From NCBI GenBank assembly GCA_964386565.1, contig CAYLRU010000010.1:1-64000 (forward strand): a stretch of 64,000 bases of DNA, given 5' to 3'. A model generated the notes under the pieces. The model ran no database searches. It had not been told where the DNA came from and worked only from the letters and a program-made list of their open reading frames with translations. Shown here piece by piece: positions 1-8,936 of this stretch (positions are counted from its first letter, which is position 1; every line of letters begins with the position of its first letter). The stretch comes from CAYLRU01 sp964386565 (GTDB lineage Bacteria; Desulfobacterota; Desulfobacteria; Desulfobacterales; UBA5616). A program made the position numbers and the translations under genes.

Positions 1-3000
1 CACCGCCAATGCCGTCTCCATCTGAGTCCACCTGGTCCGGATTGTATACATCCGGACAGTTGTCAACGTCTCCACAGACGCCGTCGCCGTCCGCATCATT
101 GTCAGCATCAGCAGGACAGGTATCGCACGCATCACCCAGACCGTCTCCATCTGAGTCCACCTGGTCCGGATTGTATACATCCGGACAGTTGTCGCTTGAA
201 TCCGGAACGCCGTCTCCATCCGTGTCCACCTGAACACGCTCGTAGGCCCCCATATCATAGTTACCGCCTTCGGGCTGGGGCCGGGGTGTTCCGTCATGGT
301 CTTCTGCCACCGGATCTTCGGCAGCTCCCGGAATGGCGTCAATACAGGGAGAGCCCTCCTGAAGCATATAACCGCCGTATAACGGATCTGACGATATGTC
401 GTTTGGAGATGAGACAGGATCCCAGTTCACATAATTATCCTCGGCAGACGTACCGTTGTTCCAGACATCATTATAATCGATGATAATGCTGCCTTCGTTC
501 TGGTCATCGTTCCAGATACCGAAAGTTTTCCAATTGCTGATAATATTGTATTGAATCTCGCCGCTGATGACCACGGTTCCGGTTGCATCTTCCCGGTCGA
601 ACTTAATCCCGACCGTATTCGTATCCACGACCCCGTTTCCGCCGTCTATGGTGTTGTGGTAAATCATGGGGCTTGCATTCAGCCCTAAAATAATCCCCAC
701 CGCATGTTCGGGTTCATCTCCATACAACACCTGCCTGGGCCGGGTAGCATAAATCAAATTGTTTTCTATCCTGGGATTGGCGTTTCGAACACCGATTCCC
801 AGATAATTATCATATAAATTGTTTTTGTCGATCAGGGTATTCGGTAACGCACCGGACGGAAAATCGCCAATGGAAATACCGATCTTTGTATTGTAAATCT
901 CGCATCGGGTTACAACATTGATTCCGGTCAAGGCGTACAGCACCACACCATACTGGCTGTCATGAATCCAGCAATCGGAAACGGTAATGCTGCCGACAGG
1001 CGATTCAGCCGAAGAATAAGCGCCTACGGCAAAATTACTGAAATTCCTTATTTCAATATTCTGGATGGAAACATCGCTCGAACCGACATGTATGGCATCA
1101 TTCCAGTTCAAGGCGCCGCTTCCGTCCAGGACGGGCATGAACTCTGTCAGCCGGGTCACTACTACCGGCTGAACCATGCCGATGATATTTACATGGTTCT
1201 GTGTTATGGAGAGAGAAGCATCGGTCTCACCAAGATCTGTTCTGTATATATCCGAAGACAGATAGAGGTTATAGGGAACCAGAGACCCCCCTTCATCGAC
1301 AGGGGCACCGGTATTTATATGCTCAATGGCATAATGCAGTGTTTTCCATGGAGCAGCCTGGGCACCGTGAAAAGCATCGTCCGTGCCGTTTACAGGATCA
1401 ACATAATAATCTCCCGGAGAGATGGTATAGGAATGCGGATCAAGAGGATCGCTTCCGTCAGTAATTTCGTCGCCATCGATATATCCATCACCGTCGGAAT
1501 CCGGATTCATGGGATCCGTTCCATGAATGTTGATTTCATCGCCGTCGTTCAGACCGTCGCCGTCCATGTCCGGATCTGTAATGTCGGTATTGTAGTGCTG
1601 TTCGTAAATATCATAAAGCCCATCATCATCCCGGTCGGCATCCAGCCTGTGCAGGACAATTTCCGGATCACCCCATTGATAGTCCGACCAGACAATATAG
1701 GGCCCGGACCCGAAAGCCATGCGGCCGGTCCAGCCGTCATAGTTGTCGTATACCGTATCGCTGACCTGGACGCTGGTCAGTACCTCCTGCCCGGTTTGAT
1801 CTACGGCCATATGCCGGAGATCTTCGGCTGCCAGGCCCCGGGCGCTGTCGACAAAATAATTGATGTGAATCAATCCGCCTGCGGACATCCTTGAAAACGG
1901 CAAAAACGACTGTACGGCGTTAATGTCCGTCAGGGGCGTATCCGGGATGGTCTTGCTGTAAGTATAGGCTGCATAACTGATTTTCATAAAATAGACCGCC
2001 GACAGGTCGTCCAACTCATCCGGTTTGCTCATCTGCCAGACAACATAGGCATCGTTATCCGAACCGGCATTGATGGTTGGACTGGTGGATTGATACTCTG
2101 ATGAAGATGTAATCTGGACGGGATTTATACCGATGGCACCGGTGGATTTGACCAGGGCATAAAACAGCTCATCCGTTTCATCAGAATCCCGGGCGCTCCA
2201 GACCACGTGGATATCACCGGCGGCATCAAGAGCAAGATCGGGCTTGGCTTCATTCATGCCGGCGGACAGGGGCGCCGCAAGATCAAGAGACGTCAGCTCG
2301 TTTAATGTCGGGGCGGCTGAAACGGTATACTCGTATTTTTTGTATTTGATGCTCACGGCATCATCATCCTGCCACACGACATGGAGATAATGGTTTGAAT
2401 CCACAACAAGCTGCGGGGCCTTTTCATATCCGGCATCCGAAATAACCCTGTCGGTCAGAAATTTACCCACATCTCCGGATACAACGGTGAACCCGCAAAT
2501 GATGATATCCCTTCCACCGGATACCGGGTTGTCCCCTTCCCAGCACACGTATATCCTGTCGGGACCGGCCGGCTGGGGATCAACGGCAATGGCGGGCCGG
2601 TATGCCTGATACCCGGTGAGATCCTCCCCGCTGATTTTGTAATCACCCACCTGGACGATACCTTCCGAATCGATCATCGTGTAGTAAATGTCATTTGACG
2701 CACGATCGTCCGCCCATACGATATGAACATTCCCGTCGGAATCCACGGCAACATTCGGTTGGATCTGGGTGATGCTGTCATTCGTAACCCGGGTATAAAT
2801 CCCGTCATCCAGGTACAAGGGATCCAGCGCGTAATCATCCTCATACTTGTCCCCCAACCCGTCCCGGTCGGAATCCGGTTCGCTGGAATCGGTTCCGATC
2901 TCAAACTCATAGTCGTCGGGAAGTCCGTCGGAATCCATATCCGATTTTTCAAAAGCCCCCATTTCAAAACCCAATCCCTGTGGACGGGATTCTTCAATAT

Positions 3001-5299
3001 CATAATCATCGATAACCGGATCACCGCTGTCCAAGGGAACGGCGTCGATACAGGGAGAATAATAAATCAGGTGGAAATCGTTGTTCAGTTGATCGGCAAA
3101 ATTCGCTTCTCCGGATATATCGCCGGACCCGGCCGCACATCCCAGATAATCAACCCCGTTATAATACAAATTATTGTAATCGATGACAGGCGACCCGCTT
3201 GCCGTCCAGATGCCGGCATTGGAATAACCGGTGATGATGTTGTACTTGATGTCGGGTACTGATGCGGCAGAAGACACATCCACTTTTATCCCGTTCTGGC
3301 ATAAGCCCTTGCCGTCCATGGTGTTGTGATAGATCTTGCCGGAAACGGTGGTGATGCCGGCATTGTAAATATGAATACCGTATAATTGGGAAACATCGGC
3401 GGTTTCAAAAAAGAGGTTGTTCTGAATATCAGGATCCACCGTCACGAAATCCGCACTGTTTCCGTATTCAATTCCGGTGAAATTGTCCCGCATCCGGTTT
3501 TTTCGGACCAGGGGCCGCGCTTCGGCTCCGGCCTGGTCGGCGAGGATCTTTATACCGACGTCATTGTCATTTATTTCGTTGTTGGATATGTCCGGATCGG
3601 CAATCCCCATGCTGCCGAGCACCAGGATACCTGACACATTGTTGTTAATGGTATTGTTAACGGCCGTGCCGCCGGAATCCTGAAATATTATGCCATTCTG
3701 GTTGTCATGCACCCAGCAGTCCTCGATATTCCCGTCAGACACCCCTGATTGAACAAGAACACCTGCCTCACCAGGATCACTGAAGTTGGCAAAATGAATC
3801 TGGCTTGCAGAGAAACCATCCGCGGCAACCGTGATGCCGTTATGCCAGTTTGACGCGCCGGCACCGTCGATTATCGTACCGCCCGTACGGTCTCCTTGTA
3901 TCGTCACCCGGCCCTGGGTTATCGTATGGTTTACGTCATTTTCTCCATTTGCCTTATTGTAAGTCCCCGCGGCCAGGATAAGGGTGTAATTTCCCGGGAT
4001 TCCGGAATTGATTCTGCTCAGGGCATGATCCAGGGTCTTCCAGGCTGATGCAGCAGTATTTCCGGTATTGGCATCATCACCGATGGTGATATCTGCGTAA
4101 TAGGTCCCCGGCAACAGATCGCCGTTATATTCATCTGCACCCATGTCATAATAGGTGTTGACACTCCCTCCACCTGTATCGGCTGTATCTGGATCGTCAT
4201 ACCGGGCGTCCCCCTCAACATCATAGTCCGGAGCACCGGTGCTGGTGCCCGCATCAATACACGGAGACCCATACCCCAGATACACACCATGAAAATCAGA
4301 TTGTACGAAAAGGGGATCGCTGTCTATATTTCCCCCGAAGTCAATTCCAAGATTATTATTCCACGCCCCGCCGGAAGAGCCGCATCCCTTAATATCGCTG
4401 TAACTGATCTCAACGTAACCGTCACTGTTGTAATTTGACAATTCATCTTCGGTTGTTGTATTTGCCCCTGAATTTCCCCACAGGATACAATTCGTTATGG
4501 TAATCGGTACGATGTTGTTGGCATTTCGTATGCCGCCGCCCACCTGGTCAGCCGTATTACCGGTAAACGTACAGTTAATGAGGGTTGCCCCGGAATCGTT
4601 GATATTTACCAGGCCGCCGCCACTGCACCCGGTTCCGTCGGCATGATTATTCTCAAAGATACAGTTTTCCAGGGTGGGGGCGCCTCCTTCGCTGACCATG
4701 CCGCCTCCCCATCGGGACCCCCCCGAGGTTGAATTGTTTCTGAATATGACATTCTCGATGTCGGGAGATCCGCCGGCATTAAATATGCCGCCGCCGTACT
4801 CGGCCTGGTTCCCGTCAATAATGCAGTTCCTGATGAGGGGCGACGCCCCGTCGATGAATATCCCGCCGCCCTGGTTCTGGGTTCCCGTACCTAAATAAGC
4901 CTGCCCACCGGTGATGGTGAATCCATCCAACAATGCGTCGTTCTGGCACAGTACCGCATGATTTGGAACAGTAACAGACGAAACATCTATGATCGTCGGA
5001 TTCTGCCGCCAGTTCTGCTGGCCGATGGCCGTCTCCGTGCCGTTGAACCCGCCATAGACGGCAATATCCTTATTTATGACGAGTACCTCGGCATAGGTCC
5101 CCTGTTTTACCCATATCTGGTCTCCGGATGCGGCATTGTCAATGGCCGTCTGGATGCTGTTATAGGCCGTAGCCCATGAGCTGCCGTCGTTAGCATTGTC
5201 CCCTTCCGGGCTGACATAAAAAACAGCAGCATCGGCTGTTGCAGCGGTCAACAGCAAAACAACCGCCATTATCAGGAAAAAGCCTTTATTGGATCTCAT
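1..5299 (-). CDS. Giant secreted beta-helix / TSP3-repeat protein (3' end beyond window)
   Basis: The frame is open from an ATG at 5299 to the left edge, about 1766 residues with no stop, so the C-terminus is missing. A GGAGG lies just upstream of the ATG and the N-terminus is a signal peptide (about residues 1-24). I read three parallel beta-helix (pectin-lyase-like) blocks at about residues 25-385, 385-780 and 1290-1685. Each ends in an SPCIDA motif followed by a DMGA(D/Y)E-like motif. A beta-propeller-like stretch with repeated VHIVW-type strands lies at about 826-1213. Calcium-binding DxDxDG repeats of thrombospondin-3 type lie at about 776-815, 1220-1290 and 1688 to the edge. The protein is therefore probably secreted or surface-exposed and calcium-stabilised; its ligand or substrate is unknown. 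It lies 136 bp downstream of the FecR gene on the same strand. The family call is by eye from motifs, but the reading frame is secure. Confidence 0.9.
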   Translation of the reverse strand, partial: MRSNKGFFLIMAVVLLLTAATADAAVFYVSPEGDNANDGSSWATAYNSIQTAIDNAASGDQIWVKQGTYAEVLVINKDIAVYGGFNGTETAIGQQNWRQNPTIIDVSSVTVPNHAVLCQNDALLDGFTITGGQAYLGTGTQNQGGGIFIDGASPLIRNCIIDGNQAEYGGGIFNAGGSPDIENVIFRNNSTSGGSRWGGGMVSEGGAPTLENCIFENNHADGTGCSGGGLVNINDSGATLINCTFTGNTADQVGGGIRNANNIVPITITNCILWGNSGANTTTEDELSNYNSDGYVEISYSDIKGCGSSGGAWNNNLGIDFGGNIDSDPLFVQSDFHGVYLGYGSPCIDAGTSTGAPDYDVEGDARYDDPDTADTGGGSVNTYYDMGADEYNGDLLPGTYYADITIGDDANTGNTAASAWKTLDHALSRINSGIPGNYTLILAAGTYNKANGENDVNHTITQGRVTIQGDRTGGTIIDGAGASNWHNGITVAADGFSASQIHFANFSDPGEAGVLVQSGVSDGNIEDCWVHDNQNGIIFQDSGGTAVNNTINNNVSGILVLGSMGIADPDISNNEINDNDVGIKILADQAGAEARPLVRKNRMRDNFTGIEYGNSADFVTVDPDIQNNLFFETADVSQLYGIHIYNAGITTVSGKIYHNTMDGKGLCQNGIKVDVSSAASVPDIKYNIITGYSNAGIWTASGSPVIDYNNLYYNGVDYLGCAAGSGDISGEANFADQLNNDFHLIYYSPCIDAVPLDSGDPVIDDYDIEESRPQGLGFEMGAFEKSDMDSDGLPDDYEFEIGTDSSEPDSDRDGLGDKYEDDYALDPLYLDDGIYTRVTNDSITQIQPNVAVDSDGNVHIVWADDRASNDIYYTMIDSEGIVQVGDYKISGEDLTGYQAYRPAIAVDPQPAGPDRIYVCWEGDNPVSGGRDIIICGFTVVSGDVGKFLTDRVISDAGYEKAPQLVVDSNHYLHVVWQDDDAVSIKYKKYEYTVSAAPTLNELTSLDLAAPLSAGMNEAKPDLALDAAGDIHVVWSARDSDETDELFYALVKSTGAIGINPVQITSSSEYQSTSPTINAGSDNDAYVVWQMSKPDELDDLSAVYFMKISYAAYTYSKTIPDTPLTDINAVQSFLPFSRMSAGGLIHINYFVDSARGLAAEDLRHMAVDQTGQEVLTSVQVSDTVYDNYDGWTGRMAFGSGPYIVWSDYQWGDPEIVLHRLDADRDDDGLYDIYEQHYNTDITDPDMDGDGLNDGDEINIHGTDPMNPDSDGDGYIDGDEITDGSDPLDPHSYTISPGDYYVDPVNGTDDAFHGAQAAPWKTLHYAIEHINTGAPVDEGGSLVPYNLYLSSDIYRTDLGETDASLSITQNHVNIIGMVQPVVVTRLTEFMPVLDGSGALNWNDAIHVGSSDVSIQNIEIRNFSNFAVGAYSSAESPVGSITVSDCWIHDSQYGVVLYALTGINVVTRCEIYNTKIGISIGDFPSGALPNTLIDKNNLYDNYLGIGVRNANPRIENNLIYATRPRQVLYGDEPEHAVGIILGLNASPMIYHNTIDGGNGVVDTNTVGIKFDREDATGTVVISGEIQYNIISNWKTFGIWNDDQNEGSIIIDYNDVWNNGTSAEDNYVNWDPVSSPNDISSDPLYGGYMLQEGSPCIDAIPGAAEDPVAEDHDGTPRPQPEGGNYDMGAYERVQVDTDGDGVPDSSDNCPDVYNPDQVDSDGDGLGDACDTCPADADNDADGDGVCGDVDNCPDVYNPDQVDSDGDGIGG
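12..193 (-). repeat. Direct repeat within TSP3 coding sequence (53 identical bp, 129-bp period)
   Basis: Positions 12-64 and 141-193 are identical over 53 bp and offset by 129 bp (43 codons, in frame). They encode successive thrombospondin type 3 units around NCPDVYNPDQVDSDGDG. The identity suggests recent in-frame expansion of the calcium-binding stalk, which continues past the window edge. Confidence 0.9.
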
Positions 5300-5435
5300 C
5301 GCAGGACCTCCATTGCTGAAAAACAACCCGTTCATATGGCTGAATGCATATTTTTCCGGCCTTATCGACCGGAAGCCGTAAAATTTACAGAAACAACCCC
5401 TTCTTACACTTAAAGGTCACCATTGAATCCGGAAT

Positions 5436-6521
5436 TCAATCTCCCGGCGACCCCACCGGCGCGGGCAGAACCGCCTGTGCCTCCCTGGCATCGGTTTCCT
5501 GCTTTTGCTGGGAAAAATCGGACTCCTGGTCTTTTGTATCATCTTCAACACGGGTAATTTCACTTGTTTTCACAATATCGATAAGTTTAAATTCGTCAGC
5601 TATCGTTCCGGGGCTTACCATGTCCGGCTTAACCAGGGCCTCGTCCGGCAGTAAAACGCCGGTCTTGTCTGAAAATTCCCTGAAAAGCTCATCTGCGGAC
5701 TTCTCCGGTTCGGCAGTCCCTGTTTCGGACTCGCCCTTCTCTCCTTTTTCTTCTTCTCTTTCAACTGTCGTTTCGATCATGTTGTCCGGGTCAAACCGTT
5801 CCCTTTCAAAAAGGAATTCCCGCATCATCTCCTCGATCTCATCTATGCCGATCCTTTCGGCTTCCGTGGGCAGGGCGCCCTTGGGAATCCTGGACCGTTC
5901 AAAATCCGACAGCAGAAGGGGGACGGCCCCGGGATTGTCAAGACTGGTCAGCGCCAGCAATGTATCTTTTAACGTGGTGACCTCCGTCAGGATGTCCGAT
6001 GCAGCAATGACAAAGTCGGACCCCCGGACCCCGGCCACGGCCGTCTTGGTCTTTACGTTAAATTCGGAATTCTTGAAATCCTTCATTTTCACCGCCCAGA
6101 AACGGGCCTTGCCGACATCCATGCCCAGAAAAGTGGACCGGCTTTTATTTTCAGGATCATAGACGCTCCGGTTGATGGTTAATGTCGTTTCCGGCGCCAT
6201 GGTCACGATGCTGCCGTCATTTAGCGACAACCGGAGCCGTGTTTTTTCAAGGGTGATGATGGTGTCGCTTTTATAAAGAGGCAGTCCTTTTTGGACGCGA
6301 TATCCCGTATTTTCGTTCTGATGAAGAATAACACCGTTGCCCGTTACCATTAAAATTTTTCCCAGGGGCCCGCCCATCCCCGGTTCAAACCCGTCTTTCA
6401 GCGTATAGTTGAACGCCGGGGCTGGGGATGATTCCCCATCAGCACAGAATCCGGAATTGGCAGATACCATCAAAAGCGCCGTACAGAAAATATAAAGGGA
6501 TTTTATCATCGCTGTTTTCAT
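5436..6521 (-). CDS. FecR-domain secreted protein
   Basis: 361 aa. The ATG at 6521 follows AGGAGG with a 7-nt spacer. A signal peptide spans about residues 1-26. A FecR domain lies at about 50-175, with an N-terminal G-x-V-x-G core and the diagnostic TAVAGVRGSDF motif near its end. The remainder (about 225-361) is acidic, Glu/Asp-rich and probably disordered. Classical FecR is an inner-membrane anti-sigma regulator. This version instead has an exported FecR domain and no visible sigma-interaction region, and resembles the stand-alone FecR proteins often found beside large surface proteins. It sits 15 nt downstream of the TPR/barrel gene and 136 bp upstream of the giant beta-helix gene, so a role in display or retention of that protein is a reasonable inference. 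The exact biochemical role is unknown. Confidence 0.85.
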   Translation of the reverse strand: MKTAMIKSLYIFCTALLMVSANSGFCADGESSPAPAFNYTLKDGFEPGMGGPLGKILMVTGNGVILHQNENTGYRVQKGLPLYKSDTIITLEKTRLRLSLNDGSIVTMAPETTLTINRSVYDPENKSRSTFLGMDVGKARFWAVKMKDFKNSEFNVKTKTAVAGVRGSDFVIAASDILTEVTTLKDTLLALTSLDNPGAVPLLLSDFERSRIPKGALPTEAERIGIDEIEEMMREFLFERERFDPDNMIETTVEREEEKGEKGESETGTAEPEKSADELFREFSDKTGVLLPDEALVKPDMVSPGTIADEFKLIDIVKTSEITRVEDDTKDQESDFSQQKQETDAREAQAVLPAPVGSPGD

Positions 6522-6536
6522 GAAAGAGCCTCCTGG

Positions 6537-8024
6537 TCAATATGTTGCCGATACCGACAGCGTGGTTATGAATTCCCGGTACTCATAATCACCAATGTTC
6601 GAATTGTTTTTGATATATTCGATTTCTCCCGAAACCGTAAGCCATTCAACCGGCATTTTTACAAAAAGCGACAAGGTACCGGTGTATCTTGTATCGTTTC
6701 GCTTTACGTTAAAAAACGAATCCGTGTTGTCGTATGTTTTATCAAAAGTTTCCCCTGTCGCTTTCACGGTAACCCTTTCCAGCATATCAACGGAAACGCC
6801 CACCTGGGCGCCGGCCCTGCTGTAATCATAATCCGGGTGGGAAGAACGGTTGTCTTCAAAATCAATCCGGCCGGAAACATAGCCTTTTCCGTTTTTAAAT
6901 CCGTAAATGGCCTCAAATTCTCCCTTGTTGGTGTGACCCGTCCGGTTGCCGTCTTCGATATGGTTGTTGCCGTAATAGTTATAGCCCATTCTCAGCAACA
7001 GGTTGTCTGAGGCCTTTATCATCAATTCCGGCTTAAGGTGATGGCGCATCAGGAACCCATCCCCATCCAGTTGATAATAAGTGGGATAATACGTCAGGGA
7101 CCAGATTGCGGGATAAGTTTTGTATTTGGCGTAAATGCTTCCGATAAACGCCGTCATGTCATAATCCGAAAGATCGTTATGCCGTGTCTGATAATGGCTG
7201 TATCCCATGCCCGCCTGATATCTGGGGGTACGGATCAGATCATATCTCCCGGAAAAAAACAAAATGGAAACATAATCATCTTCATCCGCAGGTTTCTCAT
7301 CATCTACAGGCTCCAGGGTCACGTTGTTGTCATACTGATAAGCCAGTTTTGCATACAAGCTGTAAGGCTTGTCCTTTGATTTCTGCTTTTCGATAGAGGA
7401 CAGCCACTCCTGAGCCCTGTTTCTCATCTCATCCGTCCGGCCGTAATCTCTGAGATAGGCGAATCGCCTTACGGCATTTTCCGGATCTCCGATTTTCTGG
7501 TAACAGATGCCGGCGAAAAAATAGCCGTTGTCCTTGACGGTGGGACTTTTTTCAGCCGCCCGGACCAGGTAATCCGCGGCTTTTGCATATCGCCCGGATC
7601 TATACAGGCTGATGCCTGCATAATAATTGGCAAATGCGTCATCCGGGTCGGCATCGGCAAGATCGGCATAAAATTCGGCTGCTGTTGAATATCGTTCAAG
7701 TTTAAACTGCAAATAGGCCCAGTCGGACTTGAGTCCCGGCGTATCCGGCTCTTTTTCCATTACCGGCTTTAAGATGTTTTCCGCCTCATGATACTTTTCC
7801 AATCGGATATAGGTTTTTCCCAAAAAACAGCTTGACCGGATATCCCCGAAATTTTCGTCCAGAACTTTTTTAAAATATTTCAAGGCGCCCTCATAATCGC
7901 CTTCTTCAAACGCATACACGCCAAGGTCGTAATACGCGCCGGTTCCCCGGGCGAAAACCCCTGCGGGCAGACACATGATGAGCAAAAAGACCAAACCGAA
8001 AAACAGCTTTACAGGATTTTTCAT
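6537..8024 (-). CDS. TPR protein with C-terminal outer-membrane beta-barrel
   Basis: 495 aa from the ATG at 8024, chosen because GGGGAG lies about 8 nt upstream and a signal peptide follows directly. The frame stays open upstream to 8159, but that stretch has no signal peptide at its start. After the signal peptide (about 1-26) come five or six TPR units (about 27-235) and then a region of alternating amphipathic, aromatic-rich strands (about 250-495) ending in an aromatic residue (SATY), as outer-membrane barrels do. The TPR-plus-barrel layout matches Slam-type exporters and exopolysaccharide porins of the PgaA/BcsC/PelB kind. I cannot tell which without a profile search. It lies between batE (156 bp upstream) and the FecR gene (15 nt downstream). 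Confidence 0.75.
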   Translation of the reverse strand: MKNPVKLFFGLVFLLIMCLPAGVFARGTGAYYDLGVYAFEEGDYEGALKYFKKVLDENFGDIRSSCFLGKTYIRLEKYHEAENILKPVMEKEPDTPGLKSDWAYLQFKLERYSTAAEFYADLADADPDDAFANYYAGISLYRSGRYAKAADYLVRAAEKSPTVKDNGYFFAGICYQKIGDPENAVRRFAYLRDYGRTDEMRNRAQEWLSSIEKQKSKDKPYSLYAKLAYQYDNNVTLEPVDDEKPADEDDYVSILFFSGRYDLIRTPRYQAGMGYSHYQTRHNDLSDYDMTAFIGSIYAKYKTYPAIWSLTYYPTYYQLDGDGFLMRHHLKPELMIKASDNLLLRMGYNYYGNNHIEDGNRTGHTNKGEFEAIYGFKNGKGYVSGRIDFEDNRSSHPDYDYSRAGAQVGVSVDMLERVTVKATGETFDKTYDNTDSFFNVKRNDTRYTGTLSLFVKMPVEWLTVSGEIEYIKNNSNIGDYEYREFITTLSVSATY

Positions 8025-8180
8025 AATACGGCTCCCCATAGAATAGAAAAAAACCAGTGTTATGGATATGTTAAGACAGGGTTCCCCGGCTGAAACAAGG
8101 CTAAGGATAAAAAAACCGTCGTATAAAAGCAATAATATTTTGAAAAAGCCGCAAACCATCCACGACCATGGGAAAGCACG

Positions 8181-8936
8181 TTACACGATCCCGACATGAT
8201 CCTTCTTTATCCAGCCTATCTTTTCTTTTGAGAAATAAACCTTGATGTAATCCCGGCGAAGCTGCTTGACGGTAACAAGGGTACCGGCGTGAAGTTCAAA
8301 CAATTTAGTGGCATTTTCTTCGGGGGCGGACATGACCGGTGCCTGTTGCGAAATGATGACCGCCTGCTTATGGGTTCTTTTTTCAACCGCATTGCCGCAC
8401 GCTGTTATGATAAATATGAGCGCACCCAACCCCACGGCGCCGAAAAAAATCCTTGACGGTCTTTTTCTGATGACCAGTATAACCAGCAAACCGAACCAGA
8501 ATGTTGAATTCAATATCACCGCCGCCCATTTGACCGTGTTGTTGCTTAAGAGATATTTCCAGAAGAAAATGATCCGGAAGACGGGGGCTTTTTCATCTTC
8601 CCGGATATCCTTCACCAGGGAGCAGGCATATTCCAGGTTGAATTTTAAATCCGGGTCATTGGGAATCAGTTCCAATGCACGGTTATACCATAAAACGGCA
8701 TTCCCCAGATCACCGGCTTTAAGATAGGCATTTCCCAGGTTATAAAAAAGTTGTCCGTTCCTGACACCGCTGTCCACCACCTGTAAAAACTTTTCAACGG
8801 CGCCGGTATAATCTCCATTTCCGTATTCGCTGATGCCGTCCAAAAACAGCCGGGTGTTTTCAGACCCATGGGAAACACCCGCAAATAGAACGAAAAGCAA
8901 CACCAAGCGCCCTGTAAATTGCTTCAATCTTTTCAT
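8181..8936 (-). CDS. batE: BatE-like TPR and SH3-domain membrane protein
   Basis: 251 aa. The N-terminal signal or anchor is followed by TPR repeats (about 25-105, including a YNLGNAYLKAGDLGNAVLWY-type unit). Two membrane segments (about 128-145 and 150-170) and a C-terminal bacterial SH3 domain (about 190-250) complete it. This is the usual BatE layout. The ATG lies directly after the batD stop (TAA then ATG, no gap), so the two genes should be translationally coupled. In Bat systems BatE is thought to work with BatA-D as an envelope complex linked to oxidative-stress tolerance in Bacteroides and Leptospira. Whether the SH3 domain binds peptidoglycan here is inference. Confidence 0.85.
   Translation of the reverse strand: MKRLKQFTGRLVLLFVLFAGVSHGSENTRLFLDGISEYGNGDYTGAVEKFLQVVDSGVRNGQLFYNLGNAYLKAGDLGNAVLWYNRALELIPNDPDLKFNLEYACSLVKDIREDEKAPVFRIIFFWKYLLSNNTVKWAAVILNSTFWFGLLVILVIRKRPSRIFFGAVGLGALIFIITACGNAVEKRTHKQAVIISQQAPVMSAPEENATKLFELHAGTLVTVKQLRRDYIKVYFSKEKIGWIKKDHVGIV

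Noticed and set aside
1..230. CRISPR-like regular repeats
   Set aside because: The repeats are in-frame codons for TSP3 calcium motifs inside one open reading frame, and no spacer variation is present.
962..1894. 310-codon open frame on the plus strand
   Set aside because: It lies wholly antisense to the continuous giant beta-helix gene, has no ribosome binding site and shows no domain-like sequence; it is a shadow of codon bias.
5344..6162. 272-codon plus-strand frame opposite the FecR gene
   Set aside because: Ser-rich composition is the complement of the acidic FecR tail; the FecR gene has signal peptide, ribosome binding site and family motif.
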